In this document: one piece after another, positions 46,212-54,490 of the stretch | Layout of the letters: each line of letters starts with the position of its first letter | Position numbering within the stretch: position 1 is the stretch's first letter | Assembly: GCF_016124325.1 (NCBI RefSeq) | Contig: NZ_WGNY01000022.1 | Span: 62,001-126,000, forward strand | Direction: 5' to 3' | Length of the DNA stretch: 64,000 bases | Source of the DNA: Phenylobacterium sp. | Lineage (GTDB): Bacteria > Pseudomonadota > Alphaproteobacteria > Caulobacterales > Caulobacteraceae | Position numbers and translations under genes: made by a program | The notes under the pieces: generated by a model | What the model saw: the letters and a program-made list of their open reading frames with translations, nothing else | Told to the model about the DNA's origin: nothing | Database searches by the model: none

Positions 46212-47492
46212 GTGACGAACAGCCATACGATCATGGACGGTCGCGTCCACATCTATCGCCGGAAAAGCAGCCGGTACTGGCAATGCGCTGTCTATCTCGG
46301 CCGTCGGAACTACCGCCAGACGACCCACCAGGAGAATCTCGCCTACGCCATTGAGTTCGCGCGAGACTGGTTCCTCGACCGGGTGGCCGAGGACCGGCTT
46401 CGGCGACGTGGCGTCGAGCTTCCGCAGGCGCCCCAGGGCGCCCCCGAGCCGCCGAGGCGGCGCATCATCATCGAGAAGACCTTCCGCGAGGCCGCGGCGG
46501 AGTTCCTGCGCGAGTACAGGGCGCTTACGCTCGGCGAGCGGAACGAGGAGTATGTGGCCTCGAAGGAGGGTGTGTTGCGCCTCCACCTCATTCCGTTCTT
46601 CGGCAACTCGCCGCTGTCCGAGGTCACGGCTGGTCGCATCCGTGACTATCGGCTCCATCGGGTCGAGCCCCCGGCGAAGCCTCAAGCGCGGCGATACAAG
46701 CACGGCGACAGGGAACTGATTGGCCGGCCCCGAGCGTGGCGCCGGCCCAGCCGGAGCACGATCCACAAAGAGATGGTCTGCCTCCGGCAGGTATTGAAGA
46801 CCGCCAGCCGTAACGGCTGGATCAACGGTCTGCCGGACATGTCAGCGCCCTACAAGGCGTCGGGCAAGATCAGCCATAGGGCCTGGTTCTCGCCAGAGGA
46901 GTATGCGCGGTTCTTCAAGGCCGTGCTCAAGCGGGCGCAGGCCCCCAAGCGCGACCGCTGGAAGGGCGAGTGCGAACAGTTCCTCGACTACGTGGTCTTC
47001 ATGGTGAACACCGGCCTTCGTCCCGACGAGGCTTCGCGCCTGGAATATCGGGACGTTTCGATTGTCGTGGATGACGACACCGGCGAACGCATCCTGGTGA
47101 TCGAGGTGCGCGGGAAGCGCGGCGTCGGCTACTGCAAGAGCATGCCCGAAGCGGTCGAGCCCTTCACTCGCATGCTCAAGCGGAACAAGCCGAACCCTGA
47201 GGACCTGATGTTCGGATCGGTGCAGAGGGAGTTGATGAACGCGATCCTGGCCGAGCTTGGACTCAAGAAGGACCGGGACAGCAACGCCCGTACCGCCTAC
47301 AGCCTGCGTCACACCTATATCTGCTTCCGGCTGCTGGAAGGGGCGAACATCTACCAGCTGGCGAAGAACTGCCGGACCAGCGTGGAGATGATCGAGAAAC
47401 ACTACGCCGCCCACCTCAAGAACGTAGTGGACGCCTCCGCCATCAATGTCCGAAAGGCCGCCAAACCGCGGAAATCACGTTCCGCGGCTTGA
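46212..47492 (+). CDS. Tyrosine recombinase/integrase 1
   Basis: A 426-residue integrase. The N-terminal part (IYRRKSSRYWQCAVYLGRRN) and a core-binding domain (about 95-150, FREAAAEFLREYRALTLGER) precede the catalytic domain with the first Arg in NTGLRPDEASRL, a beta-hairpin Lys near VRGKRGVGYCK, the second Arg in AYSLRHTYI and the nucleophilic Tyr in MIEKHYAAH. All key residues are present, so it should be active. Translation starts at GTG five bases after GGAGGTCCT. It is about 60 percent identical by eye to the next integrase and points toward it. Partner excisionase is not seen. Confidence 0.9.
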   Translation: MTNSHTIMDGRVHIYRRKSSRYWQCAVYLGRRNYRQTTHQENLAYAIEFARDWFLDRVAEDRLRRRGVELPQAPQGAPEPPRRRIIIEKTFREAAAEFLREYRALTLGERNEEYVASKEGVLRLHLIPFFGNSPLSEVTAGRIRDYRLHRVEPPAKPQARRYKHGDRELIGRPRAWRRPSRSTIHKEMVCLRQVLKTASRNGWINGLPDMSAPYKASGKISHRAWFSPEEYARFFKAVLKRAQAPKRDRWKGECEQFLDYVVFMVNTGLRPDEASRLEYRDVSIVVDDDTGERILVIEVRGKRGVGYCKSMPEAVEPFTRMLKRNKPNPEDLMFGSVQRELMNAILAELGLKKDRDSNARTAYSLRHTYICFRLLEGANIYQLAKNCRTSVEMIEKHYAAHLKNVVDASAINVRKAAKPRKSRSAA

Positions 47493-47545
47493 GGGGCGCG
47501 CCCACCAGCTCTGGCGAACGCCAGTGGACGTTCTACCAGCGTCCA
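47466..47545. repeat. Three consecutive hairpins between the integrase genes
   Basis: CCGCGGAA/TTCCGCGG (47466-47487, across the first integrase's stop region), CTGGCG/CGCCAG (47511-47524) and TGGACG/CGTCCA (47525-47545). They may terminate or attenuate transcription, or bind recombinase. Confidence 0.45.
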
Positions 47546-47625
47546 GCCCGTAGACCTACGTGTTGGGCGTCTCCCGCCGTTTTCGTAACCTCCCGGGGAG
47601 GGCCGGAGGCGGGCCGGGAGGCGTC

Positions 47626-48948
47626 ATGTCCGAACGCCATAGAGTCATTGATGGCAAGGTCTACGTCTATCGGCGGGAGAACAGCCGATACTGGCAGTGC
47701 GCGGTCTATCTGAGCGGGCGCAACCACCGTCATACGACCGGCCAAGAGAACCTGGCGCTGGCCGTGGAATACGCCCGCGACTGGTATCAGGATCAGGTCG
47801 CCGAAGATCGCCTTCGCCGGCGCGGGATGCTGCCGGCGCCAGCTGGAGTCGCGGTGGCGCGTCCGCCGCCCAGGCGTATTCCGGGGGAGAGGACGTTCCG
47901 CGAAGCTGCGACCGCCTTCCTCCGCGAGTACAGGACGCTGATGCACGGAGAGCGCAACCCGCAGTACATCGACTCCAAGGAGCGCGTCCTGCGTCTCTAT
48001 CTGCTTCCCGCGTTCGGCGATCTTCCACTGTCGGCCGTCGACGCCGGCCGTGTGCAGGACTATCGGGTCCACCGCCTCACGCCGCCGGCGGAGTTGAAAG
48101 CGGCCTACTACAAGTGCAAGGGGCGGACGCTGATCGGCCGGCCGCGAAGCTGGCGACGGCCAAGCCGCAGCACGCTCCACAACGAGATCGTCTGCCTCCG
48201 GCAGGTTCTGAAGGCCGCCAACCGCAAAGGCTGGATCTCGGCCCTGCCGGACATGTCCGAACCCTACCGAGCGTCCGCCAAGGTCTCGCACCGGGCCTGG
48301 TTCTCGCTCGAAGAATACACGCGCCTCTATGAGACGACGCGGGAGCGGGCTCGCAGCCCGAAGGCAGAGCGTTGGCGCGACGCCAACGCGCAGCTCCACG
48401 ATTTCATCCTGTTCATGGGCAACACTGGGCTGCGGCCCGACGAAGCGGTGCGTCTGCAGTTCCGCGACGTGACCATCGTGACGGACAGGGACACCGGCAC
48501 GCGCATCCTGGAGATCGAGGTGCGCGGCAAGCGAGGGACCGGCTATTGCAAGAGCATGCCCGGCGCTGTCCGGCCTTTCGAAAGGGTGCGGGCGCGGAAG
48601 GGCGGCGCCGCGACCGACCTGGTCTTTGGCAAGGTCCAGCGCGAGCTGTTCAACAGCGTCCTCAAGGACCTCGACCTGAAGCACGACCGCGAAGGTCGGC
48701 CGCGGACGGCCTACAGCCTGCGGCACACCTACATCTGCCTGCGGCTGATGGAGGGAGCGGACATCTACCAGATCGCGAAGAACTGCCGCACCAGCGTCGA
48801 GATGATCGAGAAACACTACGCCGCCCATATCAAGAACACGCTCGACGCAGCCGTCATCAACATCCGCAAGACCCGCAAATCGGCTGCGGCGCCGCGCGCC
48901 AGGGCGCCGAAAGGAAAAGCACGCACGCGGGCTGGACAAGGCGCTTGA
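47626..48948 (+). CDS. Tyrosine recombinase/integrase 2 (paralogue of the first)
   Basis: A 440-residue protein colinear with integrase 1: VYRRENSRYWQCAVYLSGRN at the N terminus, core-binding FREAATAFLREYRTLMHGER, catalytic NTGLRPDEAVRL, VRGKRGTGYCK, AYSLRHTYICL and MIEKHYAAH. Catalytic residues are intact. The tail is basic and Ala/Arg-rich (PRARAPKGKARTRAG), unlike the first copy. ATG 47626 has GGGAGG; the upstream frame to 47560 runs through the intergenic hairpins. It ends 73 bases before the complete tRNA-Leu. Two diverged but intact copies argue for separate roles or two acquisitions rather than a recent duplication. Confidence 0.9.
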   Translation: MSERHRVIDGKVYVYRRENSRYWQCAVYLSGRNHRHTTGQENLALAVEYARDWYQDQVAEDRLRRRGMLPAPAGVAVARPPPRRIPGERTFREAATAFLREYRTLMHGERNPQYIDSKERVLRLYLLPAFGDLPLSAVDAGRVQDYRVHRLTPPAELKAAYYKCKGRTLIGRPRSWRRPSRSTLHNEIVCLRQVLKAANRKGWISALPDMSEPYRASAKVSHRAWFSLEEYTRLYETTRERARSPKAERWRDANAQLHDFILFMGNTGLRPDEAVRLQFRDVTIVTDRDTGTRILEIEVRGKRGTGYCKSMPGAVRPFERVRARKGGAATDLVFGKVQRELFNSVLKDLDLKHDREGRPRTAYSLRHTYICLRLMEGADIYQIAKNCRTSVEMIEKHYAAHIKNTLDAAVINIRKTRKSAAAPRARAPKGKARTRAGQGA

Positions 48949-49021
48949 GGCGACGTCGGCCGTGGACGGCGGCCCGCGCTTCGTGCCATTCAAAGGCGGT
49001 GGTGCGCACCTTCGGCGGCGC

Positions 49022-49105
49022 GCGGGTGTGGCGAAATGGTAGACGCAGCGGATTTAAAATCCGCTTCCGTATGGAGTGTCGGTTCGAGTCCGACCACCCG
49101 CACCA
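49022..49105 (+). tRNA. tRNA-Leu (anticodon UAA), reconstituted at the element junction
   Basis: 84 bases with CCA encoded. Acceptor GCGGGTG pairs with CACCCGC; anticodon stem GCGGA/TCCGC encloses TTTAAAA (anticodon TAA); a long variable arm and GGTTCGAGTCC T-arm complete a class II leucine tRNA. Its 5' half differs from the remnant at 46077 while the 3' half is unique in the window, so it is a hybrid of element-derived 5' and chromosomal 3' sequence. No clear promoter is visible in the 73 bases upstream. Confidence 0.95.
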
Positions 49106-49185
49106 CGCGTTCGGGCGACCCGATAGATCCACCGTGAGGGCCTATGGCCCGTGCGCCTGGGGGCCTCAACGTCCGGCTTGCGGTT

Positions 49186-49205
49186 TGATGTCAAATTTGC
49201 CATCA
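49186..49205. promoter_or_regulatory. Palindromic operator of the toxin-antitoxin operon
   Basis: TGATGTCAAATTTGCCATCA pairs with itself at nine of ten positions and ends on the A of the toxin start codon. Overlap with the start region is typical of autoregulated toxin-antitoxin operons. Confidence 0.6.
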
Positions 49206-49558
49206 TGACAAAAGCCAGAGATACACGGCCGATCGGCTGGATCAAGGCCGCGCAGCGCGAATTCGCCGAGTTCCCCCAGGATGCTCGGTCGAGGTTCGCC
49301 GGCGCGCTCACGATCATCGCCGAAGGTCGCAAGCCGGACATCGCCAAGCCCCTGACCGGGCTCGGCTCCGGCGTGATGGAGCTGGCGCTAAAGTATCGCG
49401 GCGACGCCTTCCGGGTCGTCTACGCGCTTCAGATTGGCGAGGCGATCTGGGTGATCCATGCCTTCCAGAAGAAGGCGACCAAGGGAATCGCCACGCCGAA
49501 GCACGAGATCGACGTGGTGCGAGAACGGCTCAAGAGACTGAGAGAGGCGCTGAAATGA
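49205..49558 (+). CDS. RelE/HigB-superfamily toxin (Gp49-like)
   Basis: A 117-residue protein of the phage-derived Gp49/HigB family: IGWIKAAQREFAEFPQDARS at the N terminus, KPLTGLGSGVMELALKYRGD in the middle and AIWVIHAFQKKATKGIATPK near the end, as in ribosome-dependent mRNA interferases. It is expected to cleave mRNA when free of its antitoxin. ATG 49205 lies in the palindrome; an earlier in-frame ATG at 49151 adds non-family residues. Toxin precedes antitoxin, the HigBA order, with an ATGA overlap. Confidence 0.88.
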   Translation: MTKARDTRPIGWIKAAQREFAEFPQDARSRFAGALTIIAEGRKPDIAKPLTGLGSGVMELALKYRGDAFRVVYALQIGEAIWVIHAFQKKATKGIATPKHEIDVVRERLKRLREALK

Positions 49559-49866
49559 GCGACGACCTGGAGCTGGTTCACGGCGGCGGCAATGTCTTCC
49601 GTGACCTTGGCCTTCCCAACCCGAACCTGGAGCAGCTTCGCGCCATCCTGGCGGCGAAGATCATCGGCGTGCTGGACGATCGGGGTCTCACCATCCGCAA
49701 GGCTCAGGAGTTGACCGGGATCGCCGCGGCGGACTTCTCCCGCATCCGCCAGGTGAAGCTCGGCCGCTTCACCGTCGACCGGCTGATGAACATCCTCGAC
49801 CGCCTGGGCCAGGAGGTCGATGTGGCGGTCCAGGTCCATCCCCGCGCGGAGGCCGCCGCGGCCTGA
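49555..49866 (+). CDS. XRE-family antitoxin (HigA2-like)
   Basis: A 103-residue helix-turn-helix protein: RAILAAKIIGVLDDRGLTIR, then AQELTGIAAADFSRIRQVKL as the DNA-binding helices and FTVDRLMNILDRLGQEVDV as the dimerisation part. It neutralises the preceding toxin and should repress the operon through the palindrome at 49186-49205. Its ATG overlaps the toxin stop by four bases. The pair may stabilise the neighbouring mobile DNA. Confidence 0.88.
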   Translation: MSDDLELVHGGGNVFRDLGLPNPNLEQLRAILAAKIIGVLDDRGLTIRKAQELTGIAAADFSRIRQVKLGRFTVDRLMNILDRLGQEVDVAVQVHPRAEAAAA

Positions 49867-49873
49867 TCCTTCG

Positions 49874-50557
49874 CTACCTGTTCCGCTCGCGGCCGCGAGG
49901 CGTCCCAGGCGCGGGCCTCTCCATCCCCAATGGGCGGAACCTCGCGCCTTGCTGCAGGAGGTCGGACACCCGTTCACGGGCCTTGGCGATGATCCGGTCC
50001 CGGGCGGCGGCGTCCCTCAATCGGCTGCGGACGACCGTCTCGACAACCCGGAGCTGGTCGCGCGCGCTCTCAGCCGGCCGCTTCGCTTCCCGCACTTCGG
50101 GCCCGACCGGTGAGCGGGCCTTGTCGGCGCGATCGATGACAGGTCCGGCGCGCTCGCGCGCCCGGCGTCGATCCAGACGCCGGTCAAGCTCCTGGACGTC
50201 GCGCTCGCTCGGCCTGTAGCCTCGCACCTCGATCCCCAGTGTCCTGCCCGCCAGCCAGGCCTCCCGCCGGAAGCCGGGAGACCCGCGCACCGCCACGATC
50301 GTCCAGCCGCGGTGCTGGGCGATGGCGGCCATGTCGCGGATCGCATTGGGATCGGTCCTGACGGCGGCGAGCCGCCGCCCTTCGTCACGGAACGCCGGCG
50401 CCTTGACGCTGGCGTCCACATAGAAGCCCAGGCCGGCCCCGCCGCGGCCGTCGAGATAGTAGCGGCGGCGCAGCCGCTCAGGCACGTCGCCCTCGGCGGT
50501 CGAACGGCCACGGACGCCGGGGCTCAAGGTGTTCGGAACGGAGGGATCATCGGGCAT
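49874..50557 (-). CDS. LPD7-domain protein of conjugative elements
   Basis: A 227-residue protein whose central part is a large-polyvalent-protein-associated domain 7: RRYYLDGRGGAGLGFYVD, then AVRTDPNAIRDMAAIAQHRG and WTIVAVRGSPGFRREAWLAG. This domain usually sits at the end of relaxases or polyvalent proteins delivered by type IV systems. The C-terminal part is arginine-rich and helical. It starts 11 bases before the virD4 stop with an AGGAG, so it is the last gene of the operon. Here it stands alone without a relaxase domain; the role is unknown. Confidence 0.78.
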   Translation of the reverse strand: MPDDPSVPNTLSPGVRGRSTAEGDVPERLRRRYYLDGRGGAGLGFYVDASVKAPAFRDEGRRLAAVRTDPNAIRDMAAIAQHRGWTIVAVRGSPGFRREAWLAGRTLGIEVRGYRPSERDVQELDRRLDRRRARERAGPVIDRADKARSPVGPEVREAKRPAESARDQLRVVETVVRSRLRDAAARDRIIAKARERVSDLLQQGARFRPLGMERPAPGTPRGRERNR

Positions 50558-52451
50558 GGTCGATCTCCTGGGCGGCGGGTTTGATGGAGGCGTCGATGAA
50601 CCGATCGACCCAGGCCTCTACCTGGGCCTCGCTCGCGCCTTGCGGCGGCAGCGGTTCCAGGCCGGCGGCCTCGAGCGCGGGCGCCACCAGATCAAGCGTC
50701 AGGTCGTCCATGTCGCCCCTTGCCTTGGTCTGCACGCGCGGCGCCGGCTTTGCGGGTGCTGGAACCCCCAGCGCTTTCGGCTGGGGGGCGCCGACGCCGG
50801 GATGGGCGTCCACCGTCGGCGGCGGCCGGACACGACGCGCGAATGCGCGCTCGCGCCAGTAGACCACCTTGCGCCCCCGCGCGGGGGGCATCCCGGCGCG
50901 CAAGACCAGAAGCCGGCTCGGCGGCATCTGGATCAGCTCCTGCGGCAACATCAGCGCACGCCGCTGGTCGGACTCGGTGGTGCTGCGATGTCCGGCCGAG
51001 AGCAGCGTCGGACGGCTGCGCGAGCGCCCCTGATAGGTCCAGTAGCCGAGGCGTTCGGAGAGGTCCTGGGCCACCTTCAGTTCCTTCGGCGCAAACGCGA
51101 TCTCCACGCCGCAGTTGGCCATGATCTCTTCGGCAAGGTCCTGCCCGTACTCGGCGCGGAGCTGCGCCGGGCTCTGGAGGACCGGCAGGAGCCGCAGGCC
51201 ATAGCCCGCCACATAGGAAAAGCTGCGGGCGAGCACGGCGGCGTGACCCAACCTGGCGAACTCGTCCATCAGCATCAGGACCGGGACCGAATGCTTGCCA
51301 TCGCCCGGAAGCTCGCGGGTGTTGAGGTCCACGAGCTGTTGCAGCAGCAGGCCATACAGAGGCGCGACCCTGGCGAGGTTGTCGGGCGAGACGCATAGAT
51401 AGAGCGAGATCCGACGCTCCCGAAGGTCGCGCAGGTCGAAGTCGCTGGCCTGCGTCGCTGCGCAGACGCGCGGGTTGAGCCATAGGCCGAGCCGGCTGGT
51501 GATGGTCTGCTTCACCCCGGCGAAGGTGTTCTCCGAGGCCGAGCAGAAGTCGGAAAGCGCATTGGCGCAACCCGCCGAGAGCGGCCTTCCCGCATCCGCG
51601 CAGGCGGCCATGACCGCCGGCAGGCGGGTCTTGGGATCGCCCTCGGTCAGTTCCGCGTAGATCGCCCCGAAGCTGAACGACAGCTCGGGCGTCTCGGCCA
51701 CGTAGGCGCCCACGCCGATCAGGCCGGTCCGTGCGGCCTCGGCCCAGAACGGGTCGGCGTTATGTGGCGCCGGAAACAGCATCACCGCGAGCTTCTGCAG
51801 TTCGTCCAGCACGGCGATGGGATCGGCCCTGTCGATGTGGCCCAGCGGATTGAACCGCGCGGTGCGGCCGTCCGGGTCCAGGGGATCGAACAGAACCACC
51901 TCCTGGCCATGGGTGGCGCGGAAGCCCGCTGTGGCGGTCCAGTTCTCCCGCTTCACGTCCAGGACCACGACAGAGTCCGGCCAGGTCAGCAGGTTCGGGA
52001 TGACCACGCCCACGCCCTTGCCCGAGCGCGTGGGCGCATGGAGCATCACGTGTTCCGTCCCTCCGAAGGTCAGCAGGCGGCCGCCGCTCCAGCCGAGCAC
52101 GACGCCCTGGCGGGCGCGCAGACCGCCCTGCGTCAGCTCGGTCTCGCTCGCCCAGCGCGCCGCGCCGTACAGCGGCGGGCGAAGGCTGCGCCCAACGCCA
52201 AGAACGATGGACGCCGCCAGGCCGAGCGCCGAGGCCAGGCCGACGCCGGCCCAGCGGCGAACCTCCGGATCACCGCGGAAATACCAGAACCAGCCGGGGA
52301 TCGCGGCGAGGTCGATGTCGGCGGAGAGCCGTTTCAACCCCACGAGCGCGACGACGATAGACACGGCCAGGACCGCCGCAAGCGCGCCGACGGCGAGTGC
52401 GGCCACATAGGCCGCCTTAAGCGGCCAGGGCGCGCTTGAGAACCGGGTCAT
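50547..52451 (-). CDS. virD4: VirD4/TraG-type coupling protein
   Basis: A 634-residue ATPase that brings substrate to the secretion channel. Two N-terminal membrane helices (about 12-35, 60-90) are followed by PTRSGKGVGVVIPNLL (Walker A about 136-145), SVVVLDVKRENW (Walker B-like) and VLMLMDEFARLGH. The C-terminal 70 residues are Pro/Ala-rich with a conserved-looking end (SEAQVEAWVDRFIDASIKPA) that also occurs in related elements. ATG 52451 has GAGG six bases away and overlaps virB11 by 35 bases. The length fits the short TraG/VirD4 class. Confidence 0.93.
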   Translation of the reverse strand: MTRFSSAPWPLKAAYVAALAVGALAAVLAVSIVVALVGLKRLSADIDLAAIPGWFWYFRGDPEVRRWAGVGLASALGLAASIVLGVGRSLRPPLYGAARWASETELTQGGLRARQGVVLGWSGGRLLTFGGTEHVMLHAPTRSGKGVGVVIPNLLTWPDSVVVLDVKRENWTATAGFRATHGQEVVLFDPLDPDGRTARFNPLGHIDRADPIAVLDELQKLAVMLFPAPHNADPFWAEAARTGLIGVGAYVAETPELSFSFGAIYAELTEGDPKTRLPAVMAACADAGRPLSAGCANALSDFCSASENTFAGVKQTITSRLGLWLNPRVCAATQASDFDLRDLRERRISLYLCVSPDNLARVAPLYGLLLQQLVDLNTRELPGDGKHSVPVLMLMDEFARLGHAAVLARSFSYVAGYGLRLLPVLQSPAQLRAEYGQDLAEEIMANCGVEIAFAPKELKVAQDLSERLGYWTYQGRSRSRPTLLSAGHRSTTESDQRRALMLPQELIQMPPSRLLVLRAGMPPARGRKVVYWRERAFARRVRPPPTVDAHPGVGAPQPKALGVPAPAKPAPRVQTKARGDMDDLTLDLVAPALEAAGLEPLPPQGASEAQVEAWVDRFIDASIKPAAQEIDHAR

Positions 52452-53418
52452 ACCAGACCTCGGAGATCCGGAACCGTCCAGCCTCGCGGCGCATCTGGAC
52501 CACGACGTCGACCAGAAGCTGGAGGAGCGTGCGGATATCGCCGCGGGCCAGGTCCCGGCCACCCTCGGACTCCTTCACCAGCAGGGTCAGTTGCTCGAAC
52601 GCCAGCATGGCGCTGTCGGCATGGATGGTGGTGATCGAGCCCGGGTGGCCGGTGTTGACATTGCGCAGGTAGAAGAACGCCGTCCCGTCCCGCAGCTCCT
52701 GAAGCAAGATGCGGTCGGGCCGCATCCGCAACGCCGACTCCAGGAGTTGCTTGACGCCGACCCGGGCGAGGCCCTGGCCGTCCTTGGCGTAGAGGAGGTG
52801 GACGGCGTTGCGGTGCGGCAGGATCAGCTCGCGGGCGTCTTCGATGGTCAGCAGCCTCTCCTCGGGCGGTATCAGCCGGACCAGGCCCTTGGCGAATGTG
52901 GTCTTGCCCGAGCCGGTGGCGCCGGAGATCAGGATGTTGCGGCGCGCCTGGACGGCCAGGCGGAAGAAGGCCGGCCAGTCGCCGGCGTCGCGCAGGGTCG
53001 TCAACCGCACCTCGGCCTCGGATAGGTCGCCGCTCGCCACCGCCACGGCGTCGAATAGCCCGGCCTGCGCGAGCGCCTCCAGGTCGAACGTGGCGGCCGA
53101 GGGCTTGCGGATGGTGATGGAGATGTGTTCGGCGGCCGGCGGCAGCACGATCTGGCATCGCTCGCCACACGGCAGGACGGTCGAGCAGATCGGCGTCTCC
53201 TCGGTCACGTCCTGCGTCGTATAGGCCGCCGCGGCCTTCGCCAGCGTCGCAAGCCAGGCTTCGGTCAGCTCGGGCGCCTCGCGCCAGGTCCAGCCGCCGG
53301 GCCGCTCGATGCCGAGCTCGCCGGGCCGGTTGACCACCAGCTCGGTGACGTCGGCCGGCTCCAGGGCATGCTGAAGCGGGGCGAGGTAGTGGTGGAGGAC
53401 CGTGGCGTCCTGGCCCAT
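52417..53418 (-). CDS. virB11: VirB11/TrbB-type traffic ATPase
   Basis: A 333-residue hexameric ATPase with Walker A ISGATGSGKTTFAKG (about 163-177), Asp box LLTIEDARELI, Walker B-region RMRPDRILLQELRDG and His box GHPGSITTIHADSA. It powers pilus and channel assembly on the inner face. It overlaps virD4 by 35 bases and starts four bases before the virB10 stop codon region, within the same coupled operon. Confidence 0.94.
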   Translation of the reverse strand: MGQDATVLHHYLAPLQHALEPADVTELVVNRPGELGIERPGGWTWREAPELTEAWLATLAKAAAAYTTQDVTEETPICSTVLPCGERCQIVLPPAAEHISITIRKPSAATFDLEALAQAGLFDAVAVASGDLSEAEVRLTTLRDAGDWPAFFRLAVQARRNILISGATGSGKTTFAKGLVRLIPPEERLLTIEDARELILPHRNAVHLLYAKDGQGLARVGVKQLLESALRMRPDRILLQELRDGTAFFYLRNVNTGHPGSITTIHADSAMLAFEQLTLLVKESEGGRDLARGDIRTLLQLLVDVVVQMRREAGRFRISEVWYDPVLKRALAA

Positions 53419-53422
53419 GGGC

Positions 53423-54490
53423 TCACCTCGCCCTCAAGGCGTAGACGCCGGAGAAGTCGAAATCCTGGGCGACGAAGATGGAGACCTCGGACCCTTGCGG
53501 CTTGGTCAGGGTCGGCGGGATGTTGATCGAGCCTTGCAGGGCGATCGCCGCCGCGTCGGACGGCAGGCGCGCCGTCCCGGAGGGGGAGTCGTTCCCTGCG
53601 ACCGCATAGACCCCGTCATCGACGACCGACAGCAACAGGGCGCCGCCGAAGCGGTCCCAGAAATGGGTGTCGATATCGCCGCCGAACCCGGCGCGTCCCA
53701 AGGGGTCGGTCGCGGGCGACGCCAGGCTGATCGCCACCCCGGCTGGCGTGACCGCGCGGGTCCAGAGCACGAAGAGCCGCTTCTGGCCCTGGCGCATTCC
53801 AGAACGGTACTCGCCCAGCACCCGCGTTCCCTTGTCCATGAGGACCACGGCGCCGTTGTCGGAATAGACGTCCCTCGGAATGAGGCAGCTCACATAGCCC
53901 GGCGTGGCGGTGTCCATCGCCGCCTGGAGGATGCAGGGAATTGCGGCCCCGGCGACGATCAGGAAGTTGCGGTCGGGCAGCCGGCTGGCGCGGGCCCGGC
54001 CGATGGCGGAGCCGCGCCGGAGCTGGTCGAGCTCGGTCGGCTCACGGGCGTCCGCCTGGCGCATGGACGCCGGCGCGTCGGCGGCCGCTGCGCCGCCGCT
54101 GCGGCTGAAAGCCACCAGGGGCGCGGCGCGGATCGCCGCCAGTTCGGCCCGTCGCTGCGCCTCGGGATCGGGGGCGCCCGCGCGCGGCTCAATGGCCGGG
54201 ACCTCCCGGCCGTCGGCGATGGGCGTGAGGGCGGGGGCCTCGGGTCCCGACGACGCCAGGGTCGGTTCGGCGCGCAGCGGCTCGAACGGCACGACCTGGC
54301 GGGCCGGCTGGACCGGCGCGCGCTCGGTCTTCTGCCTGTCATGGCCCCCGGTGGCGGCCACGAACACGCCGCAGCCGGCGACCAGGGCGGCCATGACCAC
54401 GGCCTTGCCGGCGAAGCCGGCGCCCAGCCGGCCGGCGACCGGCGAGATGGCCCGCTCGGCGGCGGACGGCGTCGGATCGGCGTCGGTCAT
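53423..54490 (-). CDS. virB10: VirB10-type core-complex protein
   Basis: A 355-residue protein with a cytoplasmic N terminus, one membrane helix (about 24-46, GAGFAGKAVVMAALVAGCGVF), a proline-rich periplasmic linker and the C-terminal VirB10 domain (about 170-350): PDRNFLIVAGAAIPCILQAA, VLMDKGTRVLGEYRSG and FGGDIDTHFWDRFG. It spans both membranes and senses VirB11/VirD4 energy use. ATG overlaps the virB9 stop (ATGA). Confidence 0.94.
   Translation of the reverse strand: MTDADPTPSAAERAISPVAGRLGAGFAGKAVVMAALVAGCGVFVAATGGHDRQKTERAPVQPARQVVPFEPLRAEPTLASSGPEAPALTPIADGREVPAIEPRAGAPDPEAQRRAELAAIRAAPLVAFSRSGGAAAADAPASMRQADAREPTELDQLRRGSAIGRARASRLPDRNFLIVAGAAIPCILQAAMDTATPGYVSCLIPRDVYSDNGAVVLMDKGTRVLGEYRSGMRQGQKRLFVLWTRAVTPAGVAISLASPATDPLGRAGFGGDIDTHFWDRFGGALLLSVVDDGVYAVAGNDSPSGTARLPSDAAAIALQGSINIPPTLTKPQGSEVSIFVAQDFDFSGVYALRAR

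Larger units (their letters stand above)
46116..49060. mobile_element. 2.9-kb integrative element with two tyrosine recombinases, inserted in tRNA-Leu
   Basis: Everything between the split tRNA 5' half and the point where the original 3' half resumes. It holds an AT-rich arm with a palindrome (46132-46155), two related integrase genes in tandem (46212-47492, 47626-48948) and, at its right end, a replacement tRNA 5' half that restores a full tRNA-Leu. The shared GGTAGACGCAGCGGA and TTAAAA sequences are the probable attachment core. No cargo gene is present. The insertion model is inferred; an unseen larger element or a later deletion is possible. Confidence 0.75.
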
